39,464 nt of DNA from DAOUBF01 sp034432795. GTDB lineage: Bacteria; Chloroflexota; Anaerolineae; DSLN01. The first letter of the stretch is position 1. Every line of letters begins with the position of its first letter. Positions 18,435 to 26,449 of the stretch are shown here, piece after piece. The DNA is taken from the NCBI GenBank assembly GCA_034432795.1, contig DAOUBF010000067.1, forward strand, positions 1-39,464. Direction: 5' to 3'. Under the pieces are notes generated by a model. The model was not told the origin of the DNA and did not search any database. It worked only from the letters and a program-made list of their open reading frames with translations. The translations under genes and the position numbers were made by a program.

Positions 18435-20207
18435 TTAATCCTCTACGACCCGCAGGTGCAACTCGCGCAACTGTTCCTCGCTCGCCGGGATAGGCGAGTT
18501 CATCATCAGGTCCTCGCCACGTTGCGTCTTGGGGAAGGCGATGACCTCGCGCAGCGCAGGCGTGCCGGTTAATACCATCACCAGCCGGTCCAGGCCGGGC
18601 GCAACGCCGCCATGAGGCGGGGCGCCGAACTCCAGCGCCTCCAACAGATGGCCGAACTTGCTGCGGGCCTCCTCCAACGACAGGCCCACCATCTGCATGA
18701 CCTTCTCCTGCAGCCAGCGTTCGTTGATCCGGATGCTGCCGCTGGCCAACTCCAGCCCGTTGCACACGATGTCGTATTGCTCACTGATCGCCGCCAGCGG
18801 ATCGGTGTCCAGGAGGGGCAGGGAGTCGGGACGGGGGCGCGTGAACATGTGGTGAACCGGGTCGTAGCGCTGGCGCTCCTCATCCCACTCAAACATGGGG
18901 AAGTCAATGATGAAGGCGAAGGCCACGACCTGGGGATCGCGCAGGCCCAGCCGGTCGCCGAAGTCCAGGCGCAACTGGCCGAGCACATTGGCGACCGTCT
19001 TCGGCGTATCGCCAACGAGCAAGATCAGGTCGCCGGGGTTGGCCTGGGTGGCAGCCACAATCGCCTGGGTGATCTCCGGCTCCAGATGGGAGGTGGAGGC
19101 GCGGACGCCGCCCTCCGGGTTCACAGCCAGCCACACGATGCCTTTGCCGCCCAGTTGTTGCGCACGGGCGTTCACCTCGTCCAGTTCGCGGCGCGACAGG
19201 CCCGCCAGGCCGGGGACCACGATGCCCTTGACCTGGCCACCCTGGGCGACGGTGTCGGCGAAGACGCGGAAGCCGCTTTTGGCGGCAATCGCCGAGACAT
19301 CCTGAAGCTCCATGCCAAAGCGCAGGTCGGGCTTGTCCGAGCCCCAACGGGCGATGGCCTCGGCGTAGGGGATGCGCGGCAGGGGCTTGAACAGAAGCTT
19401 GCGGTCGCTGACCTCCTCCACCAGGCCGATGATCATCTCTTCCAGGAGCGCCAGGACGTCCTCGCGGGTGACGAAGGACATCTCTATGTCAATCTGGGTG
19501 TGCTCCGGCTGACGGTCGGCGCGCGGGTCCTCATCGCGCAGGCAGCGGGCGATCTGGAAGTACTTATCAAAGCCCGCGATCATGAGCAGTTCTTTGTATT
19601 GCTGGGGCGACTGCGGCAGGGCGTAGAAGGTGCCGGGAAAGTTGCGCGAGGGGACCAGGAAGTCGCGTGCACCCTCCGGCGTCGTCTTGGACAGCAGCGG
19701 CGTCTCAATCTCAACAAAGCCCCGTGCGTGGAGGAAATTGCGCACCCAGTGGGTGATGCGGTGGCGCATGATCAGGCGCTCCTGCACACTCTGACGGCGC
19801 AGATAGAGGTAGCGATATTTCAGATTGACCGTCTCCGGCACGGGCTTCTCTACATCTATCTCAAAGGGCAGCGGTTTGGAGGGGTTAAGCACGTCCAGGC
19901 GCCCGGCCCAGACCTCAATATCGCCGGTCTTAAGGTTGGGGTTGCGCATATCCGCTGGCCGGGCCACCACCTCGCCCTGGACGCGGATGACATACTCCGA
20001 GCGCAGTCCTTTAGCCGCCTCATAAGCTTCCGGCGCACGGTCGGCGGAGAACACGATCTGGGTGATCCCATAGCGGTCGCGCAGGTCCACGAAGATCAGC
20101 CGGCCATGGTCGCGCCGCCGGTGCACCCAGCCGGACAATTTCACTTCCTTGCCCACGTCGGCAACAGAGAGTTCACCACACGTGTGCGTTCGGTAGGGAT
20201 GGCTCAA
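18435..20207 (-). CDS. aspS: Aspartate-tRNA ligase
   Basis: A class II synthetase charging tRNA-Asp, 590 residues, typical of the bacterial type. An N-terminal OB anticodon-binding fold (GWVHRRRDHGRLIFVDLRDR) leads to motif 1 (FVEIETPLLSKTTPEGARDF), motif 2 (FQIARCLRDEDPRADRQPEH) with TQIDIEMSF, a GAD insertion domain (about 280-420) and motif 3 (GGVAPGLDRLVMVL). The start is TTG at 20207: GGAGG lies 7 bases upstream, and the OB fold begins directly after. Longer in-frame extensions run into proS. The gap to the proS stop is 16 bp, so the two are one transcript. Whether it also charges tRNA-Asn cannot be told from sequence alone. Confidence 0.96.
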   Translation of the reverse strand: MSHPYRTHTCGELSVADVGKEVKLSGWVHRRRDHGRLIFVDLRDRYGITQIVFSADRAPEAYEAAKGLRSEYVIRVQGEVVARPADMRNPNLKTGDIEVWAGRLDVLNPSKPLPFEIDVEKPVPETVNLKYRYLYLRRQSVQERLIMRHRITHWVRNFLHARGFVEIETPLLSKTTPEGARDFLVPSRNFPGTFYALPQSPQQYKELLMIAGFDKYFQIARCLRDEDPRADRQPEHTQIDIEMSFVTREDVLALLEEMIIGLVEEVSDRKLLFKPLPRIPYAEAIARWGSDKPDLRFGMELQDVSAIAAKSGFRVFADTVAQGGQVKGIVVPGLAGLSRRELDEVNARAQQLGGKGIVWLAVNPEGGVRASTSHLEPEITQAIVAATQANPGDLILLVGDTPKTVANVLGQLRLDFGDRLGLRDPQVVAFAFIIDFPMFEWDEERQRYDPVHHMFTRPRPDSLPLLDTDPLAAISEQYDIVCNGLELASGSIRINERWLQEKVMQMVGLSLEEARSKFGHLLEALEFGAPPHGGVAPGLDRLVMVLTGTPALREVIAFPKTQRGEDLMMNSPIPASEEQLRELHLRVVED

Positions 20208-20223
20208 GGTACATCCTCCGTCC

Positions 20224-21657
20224 TTAATACGCCCTGGCCCACACGGCCATCTCGCTGGCCGGTTTGCCGCATACAATGCACGGCCCGCTACCGCCCGGCT
20301 GGTCCAGTGGGATGCAGCGGGTGGTGGCCTTCGTGTCCTCTTTCACCTTCTCTTCGTCAGCGGGGTCGCCGCACCACCAGGCCCAGGCGAAGCCATTTTC
20401 CACCGCCTGGCGGAATTCGTCGTAGGTGGTGGGGTAATAGGTGTTGGCCTGGCGGAAGGCCACCGCACGCTCAAACAGCGCTTTCTGGATGTCCGCCAAC
20501 AGGTCGGTAATGCGCGGGAGTAGCCCCTCCTGGGGTACAGATATGCGGCCCGCGCGCCCTGGGGTGTCACGCCGCGCCAGCGTGACCTGGCCCTGGGCCA
20601 CGTCCTTCGGCCCGATCTCCAACCGCAGCGGCACGCCGCGCATCTCCCACTCATTGAACTTCCAGCCGGGGGTGTAGCCCTCGCGGTCATCCACCTTCAG
20701 CCGCACGCGCTCGCCCAGCATGGCGCGGATACGCTCCACCGCCGCCATCACCTGGCTGCGCTCCTCATCGCTCTTGTAGATGGGCACGATCACGACCTGA
20801 ATGGGCGCGAGCTTGGGCGGCATCACCAGCCCCTGGTCATCGCCATGCACCATGATGATGGCGCCGATAAAGCGCGTGGAGAGGCCCCAGCTCGTCGTCC
20901 AGCAGTAGCGCAGGGTGTTGTTCTGATCCAGGTACTGGATGTTAAATGCCCTGGCGAAGTTCTCACCCAGGTTGTGAGAGGTGGCCGCCTGGAGCGCACG
21001 TTTATCGCCCATCATGGCCTCAATGCTGTAGGAGCGCAAGGCGCCAGCGAACTTCTCGCTTTCGCTCTTGCGCCCGCGGATCACCGGCACGGCCGCGTCG
21101 TTCTCGGCGAAGTCGGTGTAGATGTCCAGCATCTGGCGGGCCTCGGCCTCGGCCTCCTCGTAGGTGGCGTGGGCGGTGTGGCCCTCCTGCCAGAGGAATT
21201 CGGCGGTGCGCAGGAACAGGCGGGTGCGCAGTTCCCAGCGGACGACATTATTCCACTGGTTGATCAGCACAGGCAGGTCGCGGTACGAGCGAATCCACTG
21301 GGCATACATATAGCCGATGATCGTCTCCGATGTAGGGCGGACGACCAGCGGCTCCTCCAGGGTCTCGCCGCCCGCGATGGTGACAATGGCCAGTTGGGGT
21401 GCGAAACCGGCCACGTGTTCGGCCTCTTTCTGGATAAAGCTATACGGGATGAAGAGCGGGAAATAGGCATTGACATGGCCGGTGGCTTTAAAGCGCCGGT
21501 CCAACGCCTGTTGGATGTTTTCCCAGAGCGCGTAGCCATATGGGCGGATGACCATGCAGCCGCGCACAGGGCTGTAGTCGGCCATCTCTGCCTGCTGCAC
21601 CACATCGTTGTACCATTTAGAGTAGTCTTCGCTGCGGGGTGTAATCTTCTCAGCCAT
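20224..21657 (-). CDS. proS: Proline-tRNA ligase, archaeal/eukaryotic-like short type
   Basis: A class II synthetase, 477 residues. It has the short ProRS architecture: SPVRGCMVIRPYGYALWE near the start, RPTSETIIGYMYAQWIRSYRDL (motif 2 region; TSE is the proline-site loop), QWNNVVRWE, FLWQEGHTAHAT, HGDDQGLVMPPKLAP (motif 3), then the anticodon-binding domain (VVIVPIY). The C-terminal zinc-like tail has CGDP, CIPLDQP and CIVCGKPA. This type lacks the INS editing domain found in the long bacterial ProRS, so it may rely on a free-standing deacylase such as the YbaK-like protein at 23.9-24.4 kb. It is cotranscribed with aspS and probably with the small genes upstream. Confidence 0.95.
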   Translation of the reverse strand: MAEKITPRSEDYSKWYNDVVQQAEMADYSPVRGCMVIRPYGYALWENIQQALDRRFKATGHVNAYFPLFIPYSFIQKEAEHVAGFAPQLAIVTIAGGETLEEPLVVRPTSETIIGYMYAQWIRSYRDLPVLINQWNNVVRWELRTRLFLRTAEFLWQEGHTAHATYEEAEAEARQMLDIYTDFAENDAAVPVIRGRKSESEKFAGALRSYSIEAMMGDKRALQAATSHNLGENFARAFNIQYLDQNNTLRYCWTTSWGLSTRFIGAIIMVHGDDQGLVMPPKLAPIQVVIVPIYKSDEERSQVMAAVERIRAMLGERVRLKVDDREGYTPGWKFNEWEMRGVPLRLEIGPKDVAQGQVTLARRDTPGRAGRISVPQEGLLPRITDLLADIQKALFERAVAFRQANTYYPTTYDEFRQAVENGFAWAWWCGDPADEEKVKEDTKATTRCIPLDQPGGSGPCIVCGKPASEMAVWARAY

Positions 21658-21674
21658 CGCCTGAACCTCTCGGG

Positions 21675-21917
21675 TTAACGCTGTGACGCTCCAAGTATAG
21701 TGATCCCGACCAGGGTGTCATCCTTATAATCAAAGATGATACCGTTTTCTTGCATCTCGCTGTGCGTTGAGCTAGGCTTGCTTTCAAAATGCACATAGAG
21801 CACATCCGCTTCTAGATCGTAGTCCAGCCACATTTGACTCTTAGGTAAGTGCACCAAGTGCGAGACCGCTCTGAGCAGATGATCCAGACTTTGCTCTCCT
21901 AAGATTTCCTTGGCCAT
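21675..21917 (-). CDS. DUF2283 protein, possible antitoxin partner
   Basis: An 80-residue protein with the DUF2283 core YDLEADVLYVHFESKPSS, then GIIFDYKDDTLVGITILGAS. The N-terminal helix (LDHLLRAVSHLVHLP) is extra. The start ATG (21917) lies inside the end of the upstream gene (19-bp overlap), which implies translational coupling. DUF2283 proteins commonly sit next to small nuclease-like or DUF4258-like genes, and a toxin-antitoxin role has been suggested for such pairs. Here that role is inference. The next gene, proS, begins 18 bp downstream. Confidence 0.75.
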   Translation of the reverse strand: MAKEILGEQSLDHLLRAVSHLVHLPKSQMWLDYDLEADVLYVHFESKPSSTHSEMQENGIIFDYKDDTLVGITILGASQR

Positions 21918-22201
21918 ATGATCGCTCTCCGGTTGATCTTCTGTGAGACGAACGCCGTGATGATGAATCCATCATCTCGGCTGACCTCCCGATAAACCAC
22001 GTGCAGGTACTTTTCTCGTCCAAGGGTCCGGACGGCTACGAGGGCCCCGGCATAGCCCTGTAGAATCCATGTTGGGTGCTCAATGGCATTGAGCACCTCC
22101 TCATAATAAGCATCCATATAAGGCTTGTTGTTGACAATGTGTTCCCATCTCTCTTCGGTCAGGCGGATCGGTATGCCAGCGACTGAATACGCGATATCCA
22201 C
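21899..22201 (-). CDS. Small PBECR/RelE-like nuclease-fold protein, possible toxin
   Basis: A 100-residue protein. The pattern IRLTEERWEHIVNNKPYM, VLNAIEHPTWILQG, AVRTLGREKYLHVVYREV, DDGFIITAFVSQK matches small phage-Barnase-EndoU-Colicin-RelE (PBECR)-type or DUF4258-like domains. The His of WEHI and the Arg/Tyr of the central strands are candidate active-site residues. The start is GTG 22201, with GGAGG 6 bases upstream. It overlaps the DUF2283 gene by 19 bp and follows the LOG-family gene by 22 bp. RNase activity is not shown by the sequence; a non-toxic domain of unknown function is an alternative. Confidence 0.65.
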   Translation of the reverse strand: MDIAYSVAGIPIRLTEERWEHIVNNKPYMDAYYEEVLNAIEHPTWILQGYAGALVAVRTLGREKYLHVVYREVSRDDGFIITAFVSQKINRRAIIWPRKS

Positions 22202-22223
22202 ACATAGCCTCCGGACTCAACGA

Positions 22224-22760
22224 TTACAGTAGTAACCGCCGCAGAACCTCCGCCGCCTCCTCCGGCGTATCCACCAGGGTCAAAAGCTTCAGGTCACGCT
22301 GGCCGATGTACGACTCCTGCGCATAGGTCTCAATTGTCCGCCGCCAGCCTGGGCCGACGAGGATCAGCGGCTTGGGCGCCATCTCGGCGGTCTGGAGGAA
22401 GCTCCAGGCCAGGGCGACCTCGCTCAACGTGCCCACGCCGCCCTTCAGCGCGATCAGGCCGTCGCTGGTGGTCACCAGGTGCAAGAGGCGCTCGCGCAGC
22501 GTGGGGAAGTGGACCACCTCGTGCACCCAGGGGTTGGGCTTCAGCCCACGACGCGCGAACAGGTCGGTAGTGACACCGATGACGTGTCCACCGGCCTCAT
22601 GCGCGCCCTGGCTCACCGCCGCCATCGTCCCGCCGTAGCCGCCGGTGGCGACACTGAAGCCGGCCGCCGCTAGCAAGTGCCCCAGGCGCCGGGCCTCCTC
22701 ATAGGCCGGGCTGCCCACCTGAGGGGCATTGCCGCCAAAAACAGAAATGATCCGGGTCAT
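22224..22760 (-). CDS. LOG-family protein (nucleotide phosphoribohydrolase-like)
   Basis: A 178-residue Rossmann-fold protein of the LOG/TIGR00725-like group: VFGGNAP at the N-terminus, SVATGGYGGTMAAVSQGA (phosphate-binding), and KGGVGTLSEVALAW. The last corresponds to the PGGxGTxxE signature, with Pro replaced by Lys. The family hydrolyses nucleoside 5'-monophosphates to free base and ribose 5-phosphate; several members were formerly annotated as lysine decarboxylases. The start is MTRIISVFGG at 22760, where family homology begins. An upstream in-frame start at 22808 would translate a hairpin. First gene of the LOG-toxin?-DUF2283-proS-aspS run. Confidence 0.82.
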   Translation of the reverse strand: MTRIISVFGGNAPQVGSPAYEEARRLGHLLAAAGFSVATGGYGGTMAAVSQGAHEAGGHVIGVTTDLFARRGLKPNPWVHEVVHFPTLRERLLHLVTTSDGLIALKGGVGTLSEVALAWSFLQTAEMAPKPLILVGPGWRRTIETYAQESYIGQRDLKLLTLVDTPEEAAEVLRRLLL

Positions 22761-22775
22761 GCTGGCTCTAAATAT

Positions 22776-22802
22776 AGACCCCCGGTAACAAGCCGGGGGT
22801 CT
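22776..22802 (-). terminator. Perfect 10-bp hairpin upstream of the LOG gene
   Basis: AGACCCCCGG (22776-22785) pairs with CCGGGGGTCT (22793-22802) over a 7-base loop. On the minus strand it is followed by TATATTTAGAG. It could end transcription from the enoyl-CoA hydratase operon, or sit in the leader of the LOG gene 15 bp downstream. Confidence 0.5.
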
Positions 22803-22879
22803 GTGCACCTTCCCACCCTGCTGAACTGATCCTACCGCAGCCTGGCGCCGATGTCAAGTGCGAGACCGGGGCAGCGGTG

Positions 22880-22946
22880 TTCACCCCCTCCCTGCCCCTC
22901 TCCCAACCGGGCTGAAGCCCGGTACTGGGTGAGGGGGATGTCATCC
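22880..22946. repeat. C/G-rich dispersed repeat, copy 5, with ACCGGGCT palindrome
   Basis: TCACCCCCTCCCTGCCCCTC leads into ACCGGGCT-GA-AGCCCGGT (22906-22923, perfect 8-bp arms), then GGGTGAGGGGGATG. The loop of the ordinary repeat is here replaced by a different palindrome. Confidence 0.7.
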
Positions 22947-22957
22947 CGCCCTTGCCG

Positions 22958-23944
22958 CTACGTTTCGCGCTCCCTATCTTCCAGCGCCCCGCCGCACACC
23001 CCACAATGGGCAAAGCGCGCTGGCAGGCCCTGGGCGCCACAGTGCGGGCAGGTGCGCGTGGGCGGCCCCCACAGGTACTCCGGGCTGTCGTCCTCGGCCC
23101 AGCGGCGGCGGATGGCGGCGTAATCCGGCTGGCGCTTCTCGGCGAAGGCGTGGATGCCCTCGTAGGTCTCCGGCGAGACATTGTGGATCGCCAGCCAGTC
23201 ACGGGCGTGCCCGATGGTCAGATGCCAGGAGAGGTCGCGCCAGAAGTTGAGGTGCTGCTTGGTGTAGCGGCTGATCTCCGGGAACTTGTGGATCAGCTTC
23301 TGGGCCAACTCCTGGACGGCAGCATCAAGCTGGTCTCGCGGGACAACGCGGTTGACCAGACCCCAGGCCAGCGCCTGTTGGGCGGTGATCGGCTCGTTCA
23401 GGAACAGGATTTCCCGCGCCCGTCGGTCACCCACCAGGATGGGTAGCCATTGGGTGGCGCCCGCCGCCGCCACCGATCCGTGCGAGGCCCCCACATGGCG
23501 AATGATCACATCCTCGGCGGCCACGGCCAGGTCGCAACTCATATTAAACTCGTTGCCACCGCCGACGACCATGCCATTCAGCCGGGCGATGGTGGGCTTG
23601 CCCAGGTTGCGCAGGCGCTCATGGGCCTCAATGAAGCGGTTGAACCAGTGCCAGTACTTGCGCGGTCGCTGGAGGAAGGCCTGCTGCTCCTTCATGTCCG
23701 CGCCCGTGCAGAAGGCGCGGTCACCCACACCGGTGAGGACCAGCACCGCAATGCTGTCGTCCCAGGCGACATCGCGCAGGGCCTCGTTGAGTTCGTCCAA
23801 CAGGGGCAGGTTAACGGCGTTGAGCACGTGGGGCCGATTGAAGGCAATCGTGGCCACCTGCCCCTCTTTGGTGTAGAGGATATTTTGAAAGCCGAACGTC
23901 TCCGGCGGTCGGCCAGCGAATAGGGGTTCACTGACGTTGCTCAT
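22958..23944 (-). CDS. Enoyl-CoA hydratase/isomerase with C-terminal zinc ribbon
   Basis: A 328-residue crotonase-fold protein. It has VATIAFNRPHVLNAVN, the oxyanion-hole segment FCTGADMKE, KPTIARLNGMVVGGGNEFNMSCDLAVA, and VGASHGSVAAAGATQWLP. The expected first catalytic Glu position of classic hydratases is not obvious, so lyase, hydrolase or isomerase activities are possible. Residues about 300-320 add CPHCG...CGVCG, a four-cysteine ribbon not normal for crotonases and more like acyl-CoA-binding OB/Zn proteins. The start ATG lies inside the end of the YbaK-like gene (17-bp overlap) with GGAG just upstream. It closes the EthD-YbaK-hydratase operon. The substrate is unknown. Confidence 0.88.
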   Translation of the reverse strand: MSNVSEPLFAGRPPETFGFQNILYTKEGQVATIAFNRPHVLNAVNLPLLDELNEALRDVAWDDSIAVLVLTGVGDRAFCTGADMKEQQAFLQRPRKYWHWFNRFIEAHERLRNLGKPTIARLNGMVVGGGNEFNMSCDLAVAAEDVIIRHVGASHGSVAAAGATQWLPILVGDRRAREILFLNEPITAQQALAWGLVNRVVPRDQLDAAVQELAQKLIHKFPEISRYTKQHLNFWRDLSWHLTIGHARDWLAIHNVSPETYEGIHAFAEKRQPDYAAIRRRWAEDDSPEYLWGPPTRTCPHCGAQGLPARFAHCGVCGGALEDRERET

Positions 23945-24416
23945 GGCACTCCATCACAGGGACGATCTGGGCTGCAGTCACGCGCTGAAGCTCGGCGGGC
24001 GCGATGCGCAGCATGGTATTCAGGTCCCCGCCCCCGGCGTACAGGACCGGCAGGCTAAGAATGCCTGGGTCAAGGAGGGTGGGCAGGGGCTGTTTGTGGC
24101 CGAAGGGCGGCACCGCCCCGGCCAGGTAGCCGGTGATCGCCAGGACGGTGTCGGCATCGGCCAGCTTAACGCGCTTACGGGCGACGCCGAAGTGAGCGGC
24201 GATCTTCCTCACATCCACGCGCCCGGTGCCATAACCGATCACCAGGTAAGGGCGCCCATCCACCAGGAAGAGCAGCGACTTGGCGACCTGCCCTGTGTCC
24301 ACGCCGAGCGCCTGCGCGGCCGTCTCAACGGTGGGCGTATGGGTCGGCAACGGGATGATCTCGGCGGCGATGCCTTCTCTGACGATAAAGGCGGCCAGGT
24401 CTGCGGAGGTTAACAT
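23928..24416 (-). CDS. YbaK/EbsC-family aminoacyl-tRNA deacylase
   Basis: A 162-residue trans-editing-domain protein. It has THTPTVETAAQALGVDTGQVAKSLLF (the conserved Lys in AKSL), YGTGRVDVRKIAAHFG, LADADTVLAITGYLAGAVPPFG (the GxxxGxxPP loop, nearly intact) and LPVLYAGGG. The family removes wrongly attached amino acids from tRNA, most often Cys or Ala from tRNA-Pro. ATG 24416 overlaps the EthD stop (TGATG arrangement); a GTG at 24419 is the alternative start. It lies between EthD and a crotonase, but a functional tie to the short ProRS at 20.2-21.7 kb is more natural. Confidence 0.88.
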   Translation of the reverse strand: MLTSADLAAFIVREGIAAEIIPLPTHTPTVETAAQALGVDTGQVAKSLLFLVDGRPYLVIGYGTGRVDVRKIAAHFGVARKRVKLADADTVLAITGYLAGAVPPFGHKQPLPTLLDPGILSLPVLYAGGGDLNTMLRIAPAELQRVTAAQIVPVMECHEQRQ

Positions 24417-24724
24417 CACGACTCATACACGTCGGCGAACATCACCGTCACGATGTCGCGGGCAAAGCTCATCAGGTCCCGGCCCGCAGCGCGGTTCTCC
24501 GGTGAGCGCATGGCCTCGTCAAGTTTGTCACGGTCCTCAAAGTACATCTCGTACATGAGGTAATAAGGCGGCTCGCCGCCGCCGGCGATGCCCCAAAAGC
24601 GGGTGAGCGAGGTTTTGACGACATGGGGGACCTTCTCAATGAGCGGGAGATGGACGTTGGCGTAGTGCTCTTCAAAAGCTTCCACATCAGCGGGCTTCTT
24701 ATACAAAGCGACCAGTTTCACCAT
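24416..24724 (-). CDS. EthD-family small dimeric alpha/beta-barrel protein
   Basis: A 102-residue protein starting MVKLVALYKKPADVEAFEEH, then YANVHLPLIEKVPHV, a hallmark of EthD/ferredoxin-like alpha-beta-barrel proteins. YYLMYEMYFEDRDKLDEAM and ARDIVTVMFADVYES complete the fold. EthD is known from ether degradation in Rhodococcus, but most homologues are of unknown role. The start ATG 24724 has AAAGGAG upstream. It is the first gene of a three-gene run with overlapping ends. Confidence 0.85.
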   Translation of the reverse strand: MVKLVALYKKPADVEAFEEHYANVHLPLIEKVPHVVKTSLTRFWGIAGGGEPPYYLMYEMYFEDRDKLDEAMRSPENRAAGRDLMSFARDIVTVMFADVYES

Positions 24725-24809
24725 CGGGCTGCTCCTTTCATCACACATCTGGGTTGGCGACCACAGGAATGGACTGCGCCCATTGTACTCGCCAGGGGCG
24801 AACGGTCAA

Positions 24810-24972
24810 GTAGGGGCGCATGGCCATGCGCTCCCCTCCCCCCTCTGTGGGGGAGGGCTGAGGGGGCAAAGTCACCCCTCTCCCGCAGCGTGGGAGAGGG
24901 GATGGGGGTGAGGGGCAGAGCCACCCTCTCCCTACCCCTCCCCCATCCAGGGGGAGGGAACAGGCGCAACCC
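24810..24972. repeat. C/G-rich palindromic dispersed repeat, copy 6 (longest)
   Basis: It starts with GTAGGGGCGCATGGCCATGCG, a palindrome of the same type as 18343-18370. CCCTCCCCCCTCTGTGGGGG, CACCCCTCTCCC arms, and CTCCCCCATCCAGGGGGAGGG then GAACAGGCGCAACC follow. The outer ends AAGTAG (24808-24813) and CTACTT (24975-24980) are inverted, as in a small non-autonomous mobile element. Confidence 0.8.
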
Positions 24973-24978
24973 TCTACT

Positions 24979-26193
24979 TCAGACCTGGGCGAGGGCCTGC
25001 TCCAGATCGGCGATAATATCGGCCACATCCTCCAACCCAACGGAAAGGCGGATCAGGCCATCGGAGATGCCCATGCGCTGGCGCTCGGCGGGCGTCAGGT
25101 CGCGGTGGCTCATCGTGGCCGGATGGGTGATCAGCGTGTCCAGCGTCCCCAAGGTGGGCGTGATCACGCACAGGCGGACGGCATCTAGGACGCGCCGGGC
25201 GGCCTCCACCCCTCCTTTGACCTCAAACGAGACCATGGCGCCGAAGGCCGTCATCTGGCGCGAGGCCAGGGCGTAATCGGGAGAGGTGGGCAGGCCGGGA
25301 TAATAGACCCGCACAACCTGCGGGTGCGTGTCCAGGAAGCGGGCCACGGCGAGCGCGTTGGCACAATGGCGCTCCATGCGGATATGCAGCGTGCGCAGGC
25401 CCAGCGCCGTCAGCCAGGCATCAAAGGGGCCGGGGATGGCGCCCAGGTGCTTGCGGTAAAGCTCCAGCCAGGGGGCAAAGTCAGCGCCGGCGCGCATCAC
25501 CGCCGCGCCGCCGATGATGGCGCCATGCCCGGCGATGAACTTGGTGGTGCTGTACACGCTCACATCCGCGCCCAGCGCCAGCGGTCGCTGAGCGTAGGGC
25601 GTGGCGAGTGTGTTGTCCACGATCAGCAGTGCGTCGTGCGCATGGGCGATTTGGGCAATCGCGGCAATGTCTATACAGCGTAGCGTGGGGTTGACCGGCG
25701 TCTCCAGGAGGACGGCACGGGCGCGCCCCCCGGCGGCGTCCAGCGCCCGCGCTACTGCCATCGGGTCGCCGGGGTCCACGAAGGTCACCCCGATGCCGTA
25801 GCGGGGGAGAAGGGTGGCCTGGAGTTGATAGGTCACGCCGTACAGGGCCTCCTGACTGATGATCTGGCCGCCCGCTTCGGCCAGCGCCAGCAGCACGGCG
25901 CTCACGGCGGCCATACCGGAGCTAAACGCCAGGGCGCGCGCAGGGTCATCCAGGCCAGTCGCTTCCAGTGCGGCCAGCTTGGCCTCCAGCGCGGCAATCG
26001 TGGGGTTGCCGTTGCGCGTGTAGAAGTAGCCGGGGCGCTCCCCGGCGAAGGTGGCGTCGCTCTCCTCAAACGAATCAAAGCGGAAGGACGCGGTTTGATA
26101 GATCGGGGTGAGATAGGCGTGGCTGGGATCGCCTGCCTCGCCCGCATGAATGGCGCGTGTGCCGAAACCAGCCTCAGCAGGTAAGGGTGACAT
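24979..26193 (-). CDS. Cystathionine gamma-synthase/lyase-type PLP enzyme
   Basis: A 404-residue fold-type I PLP enzyme of the Cys/Met metabolism family. It has TRAIHAGE at the start, TPIYQTASFRFDS, YFYTRNGNPTIAALEAKLAALE, SSGMAAVSAVLLAL, LLETPVNPTLRCIDI, IVDNTLATPY, and the PLP-lysine in VYSTTKFIAGHGAIIGG. The C-terminal half has YYPGLPTSPDYALA, FEVKGG, TLGTLDTLITHPATMSHRDL and GLIRLSVGLEDVADIIADLEQAL. It could be cystathionine gamma-synthase, cystathionine lyase, or methionine gamma-lyase; sequence reading alone does not separate them. Single gene on the minus strand; a TATAAT about 37 bp upstream may be its -10. Confidence 0.93.
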   Translation of the reverse strand: MSPLPAEAGFGTRAIHAGEAGDPSHAYLTPIYQTASFRFDSFEESDATFAGERPGYFYTRNGNPTIAALEAKLAALEATGLDDPARALAFSSGMAAVSAVLLALAEAGGQIISQEALYGVTYQLQATLLPRYGIGVTFVDPGDPMAVARALDAAGGRARAVLLETPVNPTLRCIDIAAIAQIAHAHDALLIVDNTLATPYAQRPLALGADVSVYSTTKFIAGHGAIIGGAAVMRAGADFAPWLELYRKHLGAIPGPFDAWLTALGLRTLHIRMERHCANALAVARFLDTHPQVVRVYYPGLPTSPDYALASRQMTAFGAMVSFEVKGGVEAARRVLDAVRLCVITPTLGTLDTLITHPATMSHRDLTPAERQRMGISDGLIRLSVGLEDVADIIADLEQALAQV

Positions 26194-26229
26194 GGCATCT
26201 GTCTCCGCGATCAGTGCTTGATAAGCCCC

Positions 26230-26235
26230 ATTATA
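26230..26235 (-). promoter_or_regulatory. -10 element of the PLP enzyme gene
   Basis: TATAAT on the minus strand, about 37 bases before the start at 26193. A recognisable -35 is not seen. Confidence 0.4.
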
Positions 26236-26262
26236 GTCACTTCGTCAGGCGCCAGGTAGTCC

Positions 26263-26295
26263 AGAACCCCGGTTTCTCGTAGAAACTGGGGTTCT
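26263..26295. repeat. AGAACCCCGGTTTCT hairpin
   Basis: A 15-bp stem (26263-26277 and 26281-26295) with one G-T pair and a 3-base loop. It lies in the 435-bp gap between the PLP enzyme and tetR and resembles short dispersed hairpins. Confidence 0.7.
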
Positions 26296-26449
26296 AATAG
26301 GGGAGGCGCGACTGCTGGCCGCCAGCCCCACTCCGTAATTGCCTATCCTAAATCCGTCAAGCATGGCTCACGCGCTATGTTGTACCGGGAAGCCCAAGGA
26401 ACTCTACGCCACGTCAGCGTGAATGGAGGCTCTCCGCGCGTGGAATTCC

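Noticed and set aside
18612..20510. 632-codon open frame antisense to aspS and the end of proS
   Set aside because: Shadow of two clear synthetase genes; no ribosome site or recognisable motif.
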